A stretch of DNA of 64,000 nt from Chloroflexota bacterium (GTDB lineage: Bacteria > Chloroflexota > Anaerolineae > Anaerolineales > UBA11579). The notes below the pieces were generated by a model. The model did not search any database. It saw only the letters and a program-made list of their open reading frames with translations, and was not told where the DNA came from. Below are positions 1 to 7,817 of this stretch, piece after piece. Location: positions 32,236-96,235 of the forward strand of contig JACPVG010000012.1 in NCBI GenBank assembly GCA_016191875.1, given 5' to 3'. The translations under genes were made by a program, and so were the position numbers. Within the stretch, counting starts at the first letter, position 1. Each line of letters starts with the position of its first letter.

Positions 1-779
1 TGATGGACCAGCCCGCCCTGCAGAGCGAGGATGTGCGCGTCACCACGATGAGCGGAGCGAACGCTTCACAGACGGCCGAACATGCCCTGGCGCTGTTGCT
101 GGCCCTCGGCCACAACCTGCCCGGATTCCTCGCCATGCAGGGCCGGGCCGAGTGGCTGCCCAGCCGCGGCGACCACCACCCGGTGGAACTGCGCGGCAGC
201 ACGGTCGGCATTGTGGGCTATGGCAGCATCGGCCGCCAGCTGGCGCGCCTGCTGACCCAAGTGGGCGCGGTGGTGCTCGCCAGCAAGCGCGACCTGATGC
301 ATCTGGAGGATAGCGGCTACCAGCCGGAAGGCCAGGGCGACCCGCAAGGCGAGTACTTCACCCGCCTCTACCCGCCCCAGGCCCTGCGCTCGATGTTCAA
401 AGTGTGCGATTTCGTGGTCGTGACCGCGCCGCTCACCCCGGAGACGCGCGGCCTGGTGGGGCGGAAGGAACTGGCGGCCCTCAAGCCTGGGGCTTTCCTG
501 GTGGATGTTTCGCGGGGCGGCGTGGTGGATAGCGACGCCCTGCTGGCCGCCCTGCAGGGCGACCAACTGGCGGGCGCGGCGCTGGACGTGTTCCCCGAGG
601 AACCTCTGCCGGCCGACAGCCCGTTCTGGAGCCTGCCCAACGTGCTGCTCACCCCGCACGTGGCGGGCGTGAGCGATCACTACGCCCGGCGGGCGGTGGA
701 CCTGTTCATCGCCAACCTTCACCATTACCTGGAGGACCGGCCGCTGTTCAACCTGGTTGACCCGGCCCGGGGCTATTAG
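1..779 (+). CDS. D-2-hydroxyacid dehydrogenase (SerA-like), 5' end cut by the window edge
   Basis: About 258 residues of an NAD-dependent 2-hydroxyacid dehydrogenase are visible; the reading frame is open to the left edge, so the N-terminus lies outside the window. The Rossmann loop GIVGYGSIGRQ starts near visible residue 68. The catalytic trio of the family is present: Arg in VDVSRGGVVD, Glu in LDVFPEEPLP and His in TPHVAGVS. It should interconvert a 2-hydroxy acid and a 2-keto acid in the cytoplasm. Lactate, glycerate, phosphoglycerate and glyoxylate enzymes share these motifs, so the substrate cannot be named. There is no C-terminal ACT domain, which argues against a classical regulated phosphoglycerate dehydrogenase. 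A two-hairpin repeat begins 1 nt after the stop codon. Confidence 0.9.
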   Translation, partial: MDQPALQSEDVRVTTMSGANASQTAEHALALLLALGHNLPGFLAMQGRAEWLPSRGDHHPVELRGSTVGIVGYGSIGRQLARLLTQVGAVVLASKRDLMHLEDSGYQPEGQGDPQGEYFTRLYPPQALRSMFKVCDFVVVTAPLTPETRGLVGRKELAALKPGAFLVDVSRGGVVDSDALLAALQGDQLAGAALDVFPEEPLPADSPFWSLPNVLLTPHVAGVSDHYARRAVDLFIANLHHYLEDRPLFNLVDPARGY

Positions 780-780
780 G

Positions 781-917
781 TAGTTGGCCGTACGGGTTTT
801 GAATTCCGTCGGAGAGGAACAGCGGCCGACTATTAAAGCAGCCCATAGGCAGCTTACGAGGAGAGTCACGCTGGAAGGTCGGAGTCCTATGCAAGAAGAC
901 TTTCAGTGGGCTACTTA
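781..917 (+). repeat. Two-hairpin dispersed repeat, copy A
   Basis: Hairpin 1 has arms TAGTTGGCCG (781-790) and CGGCCGACTA (823-832), paired apart from one G-T wobble, around a loop containing GAATTCCGTCGGAGA. After a TTAA linker, hairpin 2 has arms AGCAGCCCA (837-845) and TGGGCTACT (907-915). The whole unit is very similar to copy B at 4978-5113, including both loops. It fills the gap between the dehydrogenase stop codon and the HAD gene and contains no plausible gene. Confidence 0.85.
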
Positions 918-938
918 GCGCACAAGTTCAGAATCCGT

Positions 939-1694
939 ATGCCACCCATCCAGGCAGCGCTCTTCGATCTCGGCAATACGCTCATCACCTTCGACGGCAA
1001 CTGGCCGGACGTGTTCGCCCGCGCCGACCAGGCCCTGCTGGCGGAATTGCGGGCGGCCGGCGTGGGTATACAGCCGGAGCGCTTTCTGGCGGAGTTCCGC
1101 GCCCGGTTGAACGATTACTATGCCCAGCGCGAGTCGGAGTTCATCGAACACACCACCGGCTACGTCCTGCAGGCCCTGCTGGCCGAGTGGGGCAGCCCAC
1201 CGCTGCCCGAAGATGCGCTGCGGCGCGCCCTGGGCGAGATGTACGCCGTGAGCCAGGCGCATTGGAAGACGGAGGATGACGCCGTGCCCACGCTGGAAAC
1301 GCTGCTCGACCAGGGTTACCGGCTGGCGCTGGTCTCCAACGCCGGCGACGACGCGGATGTGCAACGCCTAGTGGATAACGCCCGCCTGCGCCCGTATTTC
1401 GAGGTCATCCTCTCTTCAGCGGCTTACGGCATCCGCAAACCCAACCCGCGCATCTTCCGGCATGTCCTGGAGGTGATGCATGTCCCGGCCAGCCGGGCGG
1501 TGATGGTGGGGGATACGTTGGGCGCAGATATCCTGGGGGCGCGCAACGCCGGGTTGCGCAGCGTGTGGGTCACCCGCCGGGCGGACACGCCCGCCAACCG
1601 CGACCACGCCGGAACGATTCAGCCGGATGCGGAGATTGCCGCGCTGGCGGAATTGCCGGGCGTGCTGGCCGCGTGGCAGGCGAAAAGCAACTGA
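939..1694 (+). CDS. HAD-superfamily hydrolase
   Basis: A 251-residue haloacid-dehalogenase-fold protein, probably a small-molecule phosphatase of the cytoplasm. Motif I is FDLGNTLI near residue 9, motif II the Ser in LVSNAGDD, motif III the Lys in GIRKPNPRIF, and motif IV MVGDTLGADILGA. The helical cap lies between motifs I and II (C1 type). Motif I reads D-x-G-x-T, so the second Asp, the usual general acid of HAD phosphatases, is replaced by Gly; the reaction is therefore less certain. The ATG at 939 is chosen because the upstream in-frame GTG at 906 lies inside repeat copy A. The gene converges on the diguanylate cyclase gene ending at 1853. Confidence 0.85.
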   Translation: MPPIQAALFDLGNTLITFDGNWPDVFARADQALLAELRAAGVGIQPERFLAEFRARLNDYYAQRESEFIEHTTGYVLQALLAEWGSPPLPEDALRRALGEMYAVSQAHWKTEDDAVPTLETLLDQGYRLALVSNAGDDADVQRLVDNARLRPYFEVILSSAAYGIRKPNPRIFRHVLEVMHVPASRAVMVGDTLGADILGARNAGLRSVWVTRRADTPANRDHAGTIQPDAEIAALAELPGVLAAWQAKSN

Positions 1695-1741
1695 CGTTCA
1701 GCAGCTCAATCATGCCTTTGCAGGTTTGCATTGTGGAGGTT

Positions 1742-1763
1742 GGGGCGCAGCATGCTGCGCCCC
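1742..1763. terminator. Perfect 22-bp palindrome between convergent genes
   Basis: A perfect inverted repeat without spacer, centred on GCATGC with GGGGCGCA arms, lies between the HAD gene (ends 1694) and the minus-strand GGDEF gene (ends 1853). There is no T-tract, so it may act as a rho-dependent or bidirectional transcription block, or belong to a dispersed palindrome family; 51865-51892 is built in the same way. Confidence 0.5.
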
Positions 1764-1852
1764 TGGTTGCTTATCACCGGCGGGTCGTGGGGGTGGGTCA
1801 GGTCGCCTGCCTGGGCCAGCATGAACGCCGCCAGGGGGCCGCGCGCCGGGTA

Positions 1853-3472
1853 CTAACCGCTTCCGGCCGCATCCGCCAGAACCACCCGGTTGCGGCCGCC
1901 TGCTTTGGCGGCGTAAAGCGCCCGGTCGGCGGCCGCCAGCGCCTCCGGGAAGGTGCCGCCGTGCTGGGGGTAGGCGCTCACCCCGGCCGAGAAGGTCATC
2001 CTCAGCGAAAACTCCGCGTAGGGAATCTCCAGCGCCGCCCAGGTGGTACGCCATTCGTCGGCGCGCTGCAGGGCGGCTTCCGGCGGCATGCCCGGCAGCA
2101 CCACCAGCACCTCTTCTCCGCCGTAACGGCAGATGACATCCCGCTCGCGCGAAAAGCGCATCAGCACGCGCGCCAGGTGTTCGAGGACCTCGTCCCCGGC
2201 GGCGTGGCCGTATTCGTCGTTCAGGAGTTTGAAGTGGTCGAGGTCCACCATCACTAGGCTCACCGGCTGGCCCTGGGCTTTGGCCTGCTCGAACAGACGC
2301 GGCTGGGTTTCATCCAGATGCCGGCGGTTGTACAGGCCGGTGAGGGGGTCGCGCACGGCCTGCTCGCGCAGCCGGGATTGCAGGGCTTCAATCTCTTGGA
2401 ACTGAAACTTGAGGCGCTGGTTGGCGGCCAGCAGGGCGTTCTCGCGCTGCTGGGCCTGGGTGATGTCGCGCCCCACCACCAACCAGCCCAGCCGCCGCCC
2501 GCCCGGGTCTTCCAGCGGGTCGAGCCGCAGTTCCAGGTAGCGCTCCGGGGGGCCGGGCAGATGGACGACTTCCTGGAGGGTTTCCTGGCCGACGAAGCGC
2601 GCCAGCACATCCGGAAAGGCGGCGAAAGCCTCGCTCACCGGCCGGCCGAGAATCTGTTCCTTTTCCAGTCTGGCGATCAGCAGCCCGGCCGGGTTGATGT
2701 CCACCACCCGATTTTGCAGGTCCAACACCATCACGCCGTCCTGAATGCTTTCCACCACATGTTCGCGCGCCACCGGTACCAGGTCCAGCAGGCGGTGGAA
2801 CATCAGGGTGTACATGAAGACCACCCCGGTGACGCTGAAGGCCAGCGGAGTGAGGTCCAGTTCCGGCCAGGGGTTGAACCCGAACTGGGTGACGATGCTG
2901 GCCGCCCATGGGAACAGGGAGGCCGCCAGAATCAGGCCATACTGGCCGCGGAACGGGGCGCTGGCGCTGGCGGCGGCGCGCGCCAGCAGGATGACCGCGA
3001 TGAGCAGCAGGGAATAGGAAAAGGTCACATTGAGCCAGAACCAGGGGCCGCGCGTCCACGCCAGCAGCACCACCCGGCCCAGGTCCAGCTGCTGGAACGA
3101 AGCATGGAACCAGCGGTGCCAGGGGTTGGTCCATACCAGAATGAACGTCAGGGCTGGCTCAATGGACAGCAGCAGCAGGCGGCGGCGGGTGAGCCATTCA
3201 CCCTGGCCCGTGAAGTGCAGGGCGAAGGCCAGGAAGCCCAGCGGGATGACCACTACGCCAGCGTAGGTGGCGTTGAGCCAGAAGACCTGGGCGTTCAGGC
3301 TGGTGCTGGCCCAGTGCAGGGCGTAGGTCCCGGCCCAGACGCCGGAAGCGACCTCCAGCGCCAACAGCGGCCAGGACGCCGGAGCGGTGCGCCGGCGCCA
3401 GACGACCCAGGTGGCTAGAAACGAAGCCAGCGCCGCCAGTCCCAGCCAGATGGAGTATGGATGAACTTGCAT
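1853..3472 (-). CDS. Membrane diguanylate cyclase (7TM-PAS-GGDEF)
   Basis: A protein of about 539 residues with seven N-terminal membrane helices (about residues 1-225, resembling the 7TM region of some histidine kinases), a PAS domain (about 230-340), a short coiled coil and a GGDEF domain (about 370-535). The signature is GGEEV, a GGDEF variant compatible with c-di-GMP synthesis. RERD stands five residues before it, which is the spacing of the inhibitory I-site, so product inhibition is expected. It probably makes c-di-GMP in response to a membrane or PAS-sensed signal. A -10 box TATAAT (3529-3534) lies upstream. The ATG at 3472 is preferred to an in-frame TTG at 3487. It follows a second GGDEF gene on the same strand. 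Confidence 0.9.
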   Translation of the reverse strand: MQVHPYSIWLGLAALASFLATWVVWRRRTAPASWPLLALEVASGVWAGTYALHWASTSLNAQVFWLNATYAGVVVIPLGFLAFALHFTGQGEWLTRRRLLLLSIEPALTFILVWTNPWHRWFHASFQQLDLGRVVLLAWTRGPWFWLNVTFSYSLLLIAVILLARAAASASAPFRGQYGLILAASLFPWAASIVTQFGFNPWPELDLTPLAFSVTGVVFMYTLMFHRLLDLVPVAREHVVESIQDGVMVLDLQNRVVDINPAGLLIARLEKEQILGRPVSEAFAAFPDVLARFVGQETLQEVVHLPGPPERYLELRLDPLEDPGGRRLGWLVVGRDITQAQQRENALLAANQRLKFQFQEIEALQSRLREQAVRDPLTGLYNRRHLDETQPRLFEQAKAQGQPVSLVMVDLDHFKLLNDEYGHAAGDEVLEHLARVLMRFSRERDVICRYGGEEVLVVLPGMPPEAALQRADEWRTTWAALEIPYAEFSLRMTFSAGVSAYPQHGGTFPEALAAADRALYAAKAGGRNRVVLADAAGSG

Positions 3473-3528
3473 CTTTGCCGTGCGCAACCCCCCGGAAGCA
3501 ATAGGTTTTGGAAACGCGGGGTGTTTCG

Positions 3529-3534
3529 ATTATA
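3529..3534 (-). promoter_or_regulatory. -10 box for the GGDEF gene at 3472
   Basis: TATAAT on the minus strand, about 57 nt upstream of the start codon and within the 84-nt gap after the preceding GGDEF gene. No good -35 box is seen. Confidence 0.5.
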
Positions 3535-3556
3535 CGCGGAAAACGCGGGGGCGTGA

Positions 3557-4306
3557 TTAGCCCTCTCGTCCCACTTCCACCCGGTTGCGGCCGCCGCCCT
3601 TGGCGGCGTACAGGGCGTTATCGGCGTGGTGCAGAAAGTGCTCAAGGTCGCCTGCCACGGCGCGCGTCACGAACACGCCGATGCTTACCGTCACCTGCAC
3701 CAGGCCGTGGCGGGTGGGGATGCGCAGCGCCGACAGGTCGTTGCGCATCCGTTCGGCAAAGGCTCTGGCCTCAGTTTCGTCCGTCCCCGGCAGGAGGAAA
3801 AGGAACTCGTCGCCGCCGAAGCGCCCCAGCAGGACGGGCGGCTGGGCGAACTGCCGCAGATGCACGGCGATGGCCTTGAGGGCCTCGTCGCCGGCCAGGT
3901 GGCCGAAGCGGTCATTGACCTGCTTGAAGTGGTCCACGTCGAGCATCAGGCAACCGACCGGCATGCCGCTCTGCCCGGCGGCAGCCAGCACCTTCAGAGC
4001 CATATCGGTGAACTGGCGGCGGTTGTAGGTCTGGGTCAGGTCATCGTAGGAGGCCAGTTCGGCCAGTTCGCGTTCGGCCCGGTCGAGGCGTTCAATGAGC
4101 CGGAACTGGAGGTAGGCCAGCGGCGGGGCGATGAGCAGCGGCGAGAACACGCTTAACCCCCAGCCGAGCGGGCCGGGCGTTGAATCCATGACGAGTGAGA
4201 CGGCGACGGTGATCAGGAGCGACAGCAGCACCGCCGCGGCCGTGCCGATGGCGGTGGCGCGGGCTACCCCCCAGCGGCGGACGAAGCGGCGCATCCGATC
4301 GGTCAT
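3557..4306 (-). CDS. Diguanylate cyclase with two membrane helices, no I-site
   Basis: A 249-residue protein with two hydrophobic segments near the N-terminus (about residues 17-38 and 47-68), a short coiled linker and a GGDEF domain (about 80-245). The active-site motif is intact (RFGGDEFLFLLPG), and DDLTQTYNRRQF opens the domain. No RxxD stands at the I-site position before GGDEF, so unlike its downstream neighbour it should lack that form of product inhibition. Its start lies 18 nt after the ruvA stop, so it may be co-transcribed with ruvA. Confidence 0.9.
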   Translation of the reverse strand: MTDRMRRFVRRWGVARATAIGTAAAVLLSLLITVAVSLVMDSTPGPLGWGLSVFSPLLIAPPLAYLQFRLIERLDRAERELAELASYDDLTQTYNRRQFTDMALKVLAAAGQSGMPVGCLMLDVDHFKQVNDRFGHLAGDEALKAIAVHLRQFAQPPVLLGRFGGDEFLFLLPGTDETEARAFAERMRNDLSALRIPTRHGLVQVTVSIGVFVTRAVAGDLEHFLHHADNALYAAKGGGRNRVEVGREG

Positions 4307-4324
4307 CGTCGGCGTCTCCTGGCC

Positions 4325-4906
4325 TCAGGGGCGGTTGAAGTAGCCCAGCGCCAGGCGCAGGCGTTCTTCCACGTCGTCGGGGGCGTCTTTGGGGATGATC
4401 TGCAGGGCGGCCTGAGCCTCGACCACGCTGAAACCCATGCCGGTCAGGGCTTCCAGCACCTGGGTGTCGGCGTCATCCAGGGCGGCGATCGGTTCCAGGC
4501 CATCCACTGCGGCGATTTTGTCCTGCAGGTGCAGGGCGATCTTCTGGGCGGTCTTCTTGCCCACGCCCGGCACGCGGCCGAACACCTCGGTCTGTTCGTT
4601 GACGACCGCCCGGCGGATGGCGGCCGGGTTGAGGGTGGAGAGCACGGAAAGCGCCAGGCGCGGGCCGACGCCGTTGACGCCCAGCAGCAGGTCGTAGAAC
4701 TCGCGCTCTTCGCGGGTCGGGAAGCCGTAGAGGGCAAGTTCGTTCTCGCGCACGATCAGGCGCGTGTGCAGGAAGAGACTCTGGCCGCGCTGGGCCTCTG
4801 CGCGCACGCTTTTGGGGACGTGCACCAACAGGCCCACGCCGCCCACCTCCACCACCAGGCCGTTGGGTTCGATATCCAGGATTCGGCCGCTCAGACTGGC
4901 GATCAT
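4325..4906 (-). CDS. ruvA: Holliday junction branch migration protein RuvA
   Basis: A 193-residue protein of typical RuvA length that binds Holliday junctions as a tetramer and recruits the RuvB motor. Domain I is the N-terminal OB fold (MIASLSGRILDIEPNGLVVE). The two helix-hairpin-helix motifs are LLGVNGVGPRLALSVLS and RVPGVGKKTAQKIAL. The C-terminal domain III that contacts RuvB begins after an acidic linker (about residue 145). It is separated from ruvC by an MgtC-family gene and repeat copy B. ruvB is not in the window. Confidence 0.96.
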   Translation of the reverse strand: MIASLSGRILDIEPNGLVVEVGGVGLLVHVPKSVRAEAQRGQSLFLHTRLIVRENELALYGFPTREEREFYDLLLGVNGVGPRLALSVLSTLNPAAIRRAVVNEQTEVFGRVPGVGKKTAQKIALHLQDKIAAVDGLEPIAALDDADTQVLEALTGMGFSVVEAQAALQIIPKDAPDDVEERLRLALGYFNRP

Positions 4907-4977
4907 TGGCTGGACTCCGGGTGTTGGGCGCGCCTGCGACCGCTGTGCATTCTATTTGTGTCCATTTGCGCTCACCT

Positions 4978-5113
4978 TAAGTAGCCCACTGAAAGTCTTT
5001 TTGCAAGGACTCTGACCTTCCAGCGCGACTCTCTTCGTAAGATGCCTGTAGGCTACTCTAATAGTTGGCCGCTGTTTCTCTCCGACGGAATTCCAAACTC
5101 TTACGGCCAACTA
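4978..5113 (-). repeat. Two-hairpin dispersed repeat, copy B
   Basis: On the minus strand, hairpin 1 has perfect 10-nt arms TAGTTGGCCG / CGGCCAACTA around a loop with GAATTCCGTCGGAGA. Hairpin 2 follows with arms AGTAGCCTA / TGGGCTACT. It aligns with copy A over its full length with about one difference in ten and a single 1-nt gap. It starts 2 nt after the stop codon of the upstream membrane-protein gene and lies 5' of ruvA. Confidence 0.85.
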
Positions 5114-5115
5114 TT

Positions 5116-6387
5116 TTACAACAGGGCCGCGCCCGCCAGCCCTACCACCAATGTAAGGAGCATGCCGGGCAGGATCATGCGCCGCAGGGCGGGGCTGCCG
5201 AGGGCGGAGACCATCAGGCCCTTGACCAGAGTGTTGCTCAGGGTCGCCAGCACGATGGCCCGCGCCGCCACCGGCAGGGCCAGGCCGCCGGTGCGGCTGA
5301 GTTCGGCCATCGAAAGGGTGATGGCGTTCACGTCCACCAGCCCGGAAAGCACGCTGGAGAGGTAAATCCCGGATGCCCCAAAGTAGGTCTGGGCGGCGCG
5401 GGTGACCAGCAGGATAAGGGCGTAGAGCAGCCCGAAGCGAAAGGCGGTCATCAGGTCGAAGGGGTTGGAGAAGTCCACGTCGCTGCGGGTCTGGGTCTGG
5501 CGCTGGCGGTAATACAGGAACAGGCTGTAGCCGGCGGCCGCCAGGCCGGCCAGTACCACCGGCAGCCAGACGGTGCGCAGCAGGGCGGCGTTGAGCACGG
5601 CCACCTGGGCCAGCACGCGCAGGAACATGACCGACCAGGCCAGGTGGATGGCGAAGGCCAGCGAGCGCATCAATGGGGCGCTCTCCGCGCCGCGGCTGCG
5701 CTGAGAGAGCGAGAGCGTGACCGCTGTGCTGGAGATCAGGCCGCCCAGGAAGCCGGTCAGGCCGATGCCCTGCGAGGCGTCCATGACCTTGATGAGCACG
5801 TAGCCGAGAAATGAGATGGCCGAGATGAACACCACCATCAGCCAGATCTTGAAGGGGTTGAGCACATCCAGCGGCGTATCCCAGAACGACTGGTTGGGCA
5901 GGATGGGCAGGACGATCAGGCTGATGACCGCCATCTGCAAGGCGGCGGTGATGTCCTCGGGCGTGAGGGCTTGGACGAAGCGGTCGGTGGTGAGTTTGAG
6001 GTTGAGCACCACCGTGGAGGCGATGCCCAGAGCGGCCGCCAGGGTGATGTAGTCGTAATAACACAGCGCGCCGATGAGCATGGCCACCAGGATGGCGACT
6101 TCGGTGGTGGTGCCAACCCGGTTGCGCATGAAGGCGTTGGCGGCGTGGCCGATGCCGGTGAAGACCGTCACGGTCAGGATGGCCATCACCAGGATGAGCG
6201 GCGAACCGAGCAGGTCGCTGAGCATGGCGGCCAGCGCCCCGGCCAGGCTGATGAGCGCGAACGTGCGCTCGCCGGCGGTGAGGCGGCGGCCGTGTTCGCC
6301 GGAGGCGTATTCGCGCTGCAGGCCGATGAGGAAGCCGATCATCAGCGCGGCGGCGAAGCGCAGGAAGAGGTCGCTCTGAATGTTCAT
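5116..6387 (-). CDS. MgtC/SapB-family and DUF4010 membrane protein
   Basis: A 423-residue integral membrane protein. The N-terminal third carries the MgtC/SapB signature (MIGFLIGLQREY near residue 16, then GERTFALISLAGALAAML), and the rest is the DUF4010 multi-helix region with about eight more hydrophobic segments. Its transport or regulatory role is not established. It sits inside the recombination run: it starts 2 nt after the ruvC stop and lies upstream of ruvA. Repeat copy B starts 2 nt behind its own stop codon, so gene and repeat together interrupt the usual ruvC-ruvA neighbourhood. Confidence 0.85.
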   Translation of the reverse strand: MNIQSDLFLRFAAALMIGFLIGLQREYASGEHGRRLTAGERTFALISLAGALAAMLSDLLGSPLILVMAILTVTVFTGIGHAANAFMRNRVGTTTEVAILVAMLIGALCYYDYITLAAALGIASTVVLNLKLTTDRFVQALTPEDITAALQMAVISLIVLPILPNQSFWDTPLDVLNPFKIWLMVVFISAISFLGYVLIKVMDASQGIGLTGFLGGLISSTAVTLSLSQRSRGAESAPLMRSLAFAIHLAWSVMFLRVLAQVAVLNAALLRTVWLPVVLAGLAAAGYSLFLYYRQRQTQTRSDVDFSNPFDLMTAFRFGLLYALILLVTRAAQTYFGASGIYLSSVLSGLVDVNAITLSMAELSRTGGLALPVAARAIVLATLSNTLVKGLMVSALGSPALRRMILPGMLLTLVVGLAGAALL

Positions 6388-6389
6388 GC

Positions 6390-6890
6390 TTACGCGCCGG
6401 AGGCGTACAACTGGCGGGTGCGGTCGGTGTGCAGGTGGCAGATGGCGACCGCCAGGGCATCGGCGGCGTCATCCGGCTGGGGGCGTTCGGCCAGGCCGAG
6501 CAGCACGCGCACCATCTCCTGCATCTGTTTTTTCTGGGCGCCGCCGTAACCGGCCACGGCCTGTTTAACCTCGTTGGGAGTGTACTCGGCGGCAGGGATG
6601 CCGGCTCGGGCAAGCGCCAGCAGGACCACGCCGCGCGCCTGGCCCACGCTCATGGCGGTCGAAACGTTCTTCTGGAAGAACAACTTCTCCACCGCGCCGG
6701 TCTCCGGCCGGTGGAGGGCGATAAGGGCGTTCAATTCGTCGAACAGCCGCGCCAGGCGCTGGGGCATTTCCAGCCCGGCGGGGGTGAGAATCACGCCGTG
6801 GGCCACAGCCTCCAGGCCCCCATCCGGCGCTGCCCGCACCAACCCGTAGCCGGTCGTGGCCGTGCCGGGGTCGATGCCCAGCGCCAGCAT
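6390..6890 (-). CDS. ruvC: Crossover junction endodeoxyribonuclease RuvC
   Basis: A 166-residue RNase H-fold resolvase that cuts Holliday junctions symmetrically as a dimer. The first catalytic Asp is in LGIDPGTATTGYG (residue 7), the Glu in GAVEKLFFQKN, and the C-terminal acidic pair in QPDDAADALAVAICH. Length is typical. It starts 3 nt after the yebC stop and ends 2 nt before the MgtC-family start, so the three genes form one operon. Confidence 0.96.
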   Translation of the reverse strand: MLALGIDPGTATTGYGLVRAAPDGGLEAVAHGVILTPAGLEMPQRLARLFDELNALIALHRPETGAVEKLFFQKNVSTAMSVGQARGVVLLALARAGIPAAEYTPNEVKQAVAGYGGAQKKQMQEMVRVLLGLAERPQPDDAADALAVAICHLHTDRTRQLYASGA

Positions 6891-6893
6891 AGG

Positions 6894-7649
6894 CTAGGCG
6901 GCTTCCATTTCCGCCAGGGCGGCGTCGGTAATGCTCAGATTGGATTCGACCTTGTTGACGTCATCCAGTTCTTCGAGGGTCTCGATGACGCGCATGACCT
7001 GCACCGTCTCGGCCGTGCCGAGTTCGATCTCGTTGGTGGGGAAGTGGCGCAGTTCGGCTTCTTCAGCCTGGATGGCGGCGGCGCGCAGCCGGTCGCTGAT
7101 GCGCTTGAAGGCATCCGGAGGGCCGGTGAGTTCCGCCCAGCCGTCGTCGAAGGTCACGTCGTCTGCCCCGGCGTCGACGGCCAACTCGAAGACCTGGTCT
7201 TCGGAGCGGCCGCCCAGTTCGAACGAGAAATAGGCTTTCTGCTCGAACTGCCAGGCTACCGAGCCGCCCTCGCCGAGGTTTCCGCCGGCCTTGCTGAGAG
7301 TATGGCGCAGTTCGGCGACGGTGCGGTTGCGGTTATCGGTGACGCACTCGATGATGAGCGCCACGGCGTGCGGGCCATAGCCTTCGTAGACCAGGCGCTC
7401 GAAGGCGGCGGCGTCCTTGTCTTCGCCGGTGCCGCGCCGGATGGCGCGTTCGATGTTGTCCTTGGGCATGTTGGAGGCGCGGGCCTTATCTATCGCCAGC
7501 CGCAGCGAGAAGTTCGAATCTGGGTCGCCGCCGCCTTCGCGGGCGGCGATGGCGATGACCCGGGCGAGGGCGGTGAACATGGCGCCGCGTTTGGCGTCGT
7601 TGGCGCCTTTCTTGCGTTTGATGGTCGACCACTTGCTGTGTCCAGACAT
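6894..7649 (-). CDS. yebC: YebC/PmpR-family translation or transcription factor
   Basis: A 251-residue YebC/TACO1-family protein opening with the family signature MSGHSKWSTIKRKKG. Further conserved stretches include NMPKDNIERAIRRGTGE and GGNLGEGGSVAWQFEQKA. Members have been described both as DNA-binding regulators and as ribosome factors that help translate proline-rich stretches. The ATG at 7649 is preceded by CAGGAGCAGGCT, a good ribosome binding site; longer in-frame starts lack the family N-terminus. The gene heads the yebC-ruvC run, a widely conserved arrangement. Confidence 0.95.
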   Translation of the reverse strand: MSGHSKWSTIKRKKGANDAKRGAMFTALARVIAIAAREGGGDPDSNFSLRLAIDKARASNMPKDNIERAIRRGTGEDKDAAAFERLVYEGYGPHAVALIIECVTDNRNRTVAELRHTLSKAGGNLGEGGSVAWQFEQKAYFSFELGGRSEDQVFELAVDAGADDVTFDDGWAELTGPPDAFKRISDRLRAAAIQAEEAELRHFPTNEIELGTAETVQVMRVIETLEELDDVNKVESNLSITDAALAEMEAA

Positions 7650-7784
7650 AGCCTGCTCCTGAAACGGGCGCGGGCGCGCCCCATGACTTGGCGGCACAAT
7701 TATACCAGCGCCGCCTCTGCGAACGACTCCGGTTCGCTCTTCGCCACAGAGGCGCAGTGACATATAGAAAGGAAAAAGCGCCGT

Positions 7785-7808
7785 ACGCAAAGAACGCAAA
7801 GAAAGACT
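7785..7808. repeat. Short tandem word array (ACGCAAAGA unit)
   Basis: The spacer between yebC and the alcohol dehydrogenase gene holds two to three degenerate copies of ACGCAAAGA in tandem. It resembles the other intergenic short-word arrays of this window in style but not in unit sequence. Confidence 0.45.
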
Positions 7809-7817
7809 ACTCTGTGG

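Noticed and set aside
5111..6613. A 500-codon Arg/Pro-rich frame overlapping the MgtC-family gene
   Set aside because: Frame-shifted reading of a GC-rich membrane gene; composition is extreme and no motif is present.
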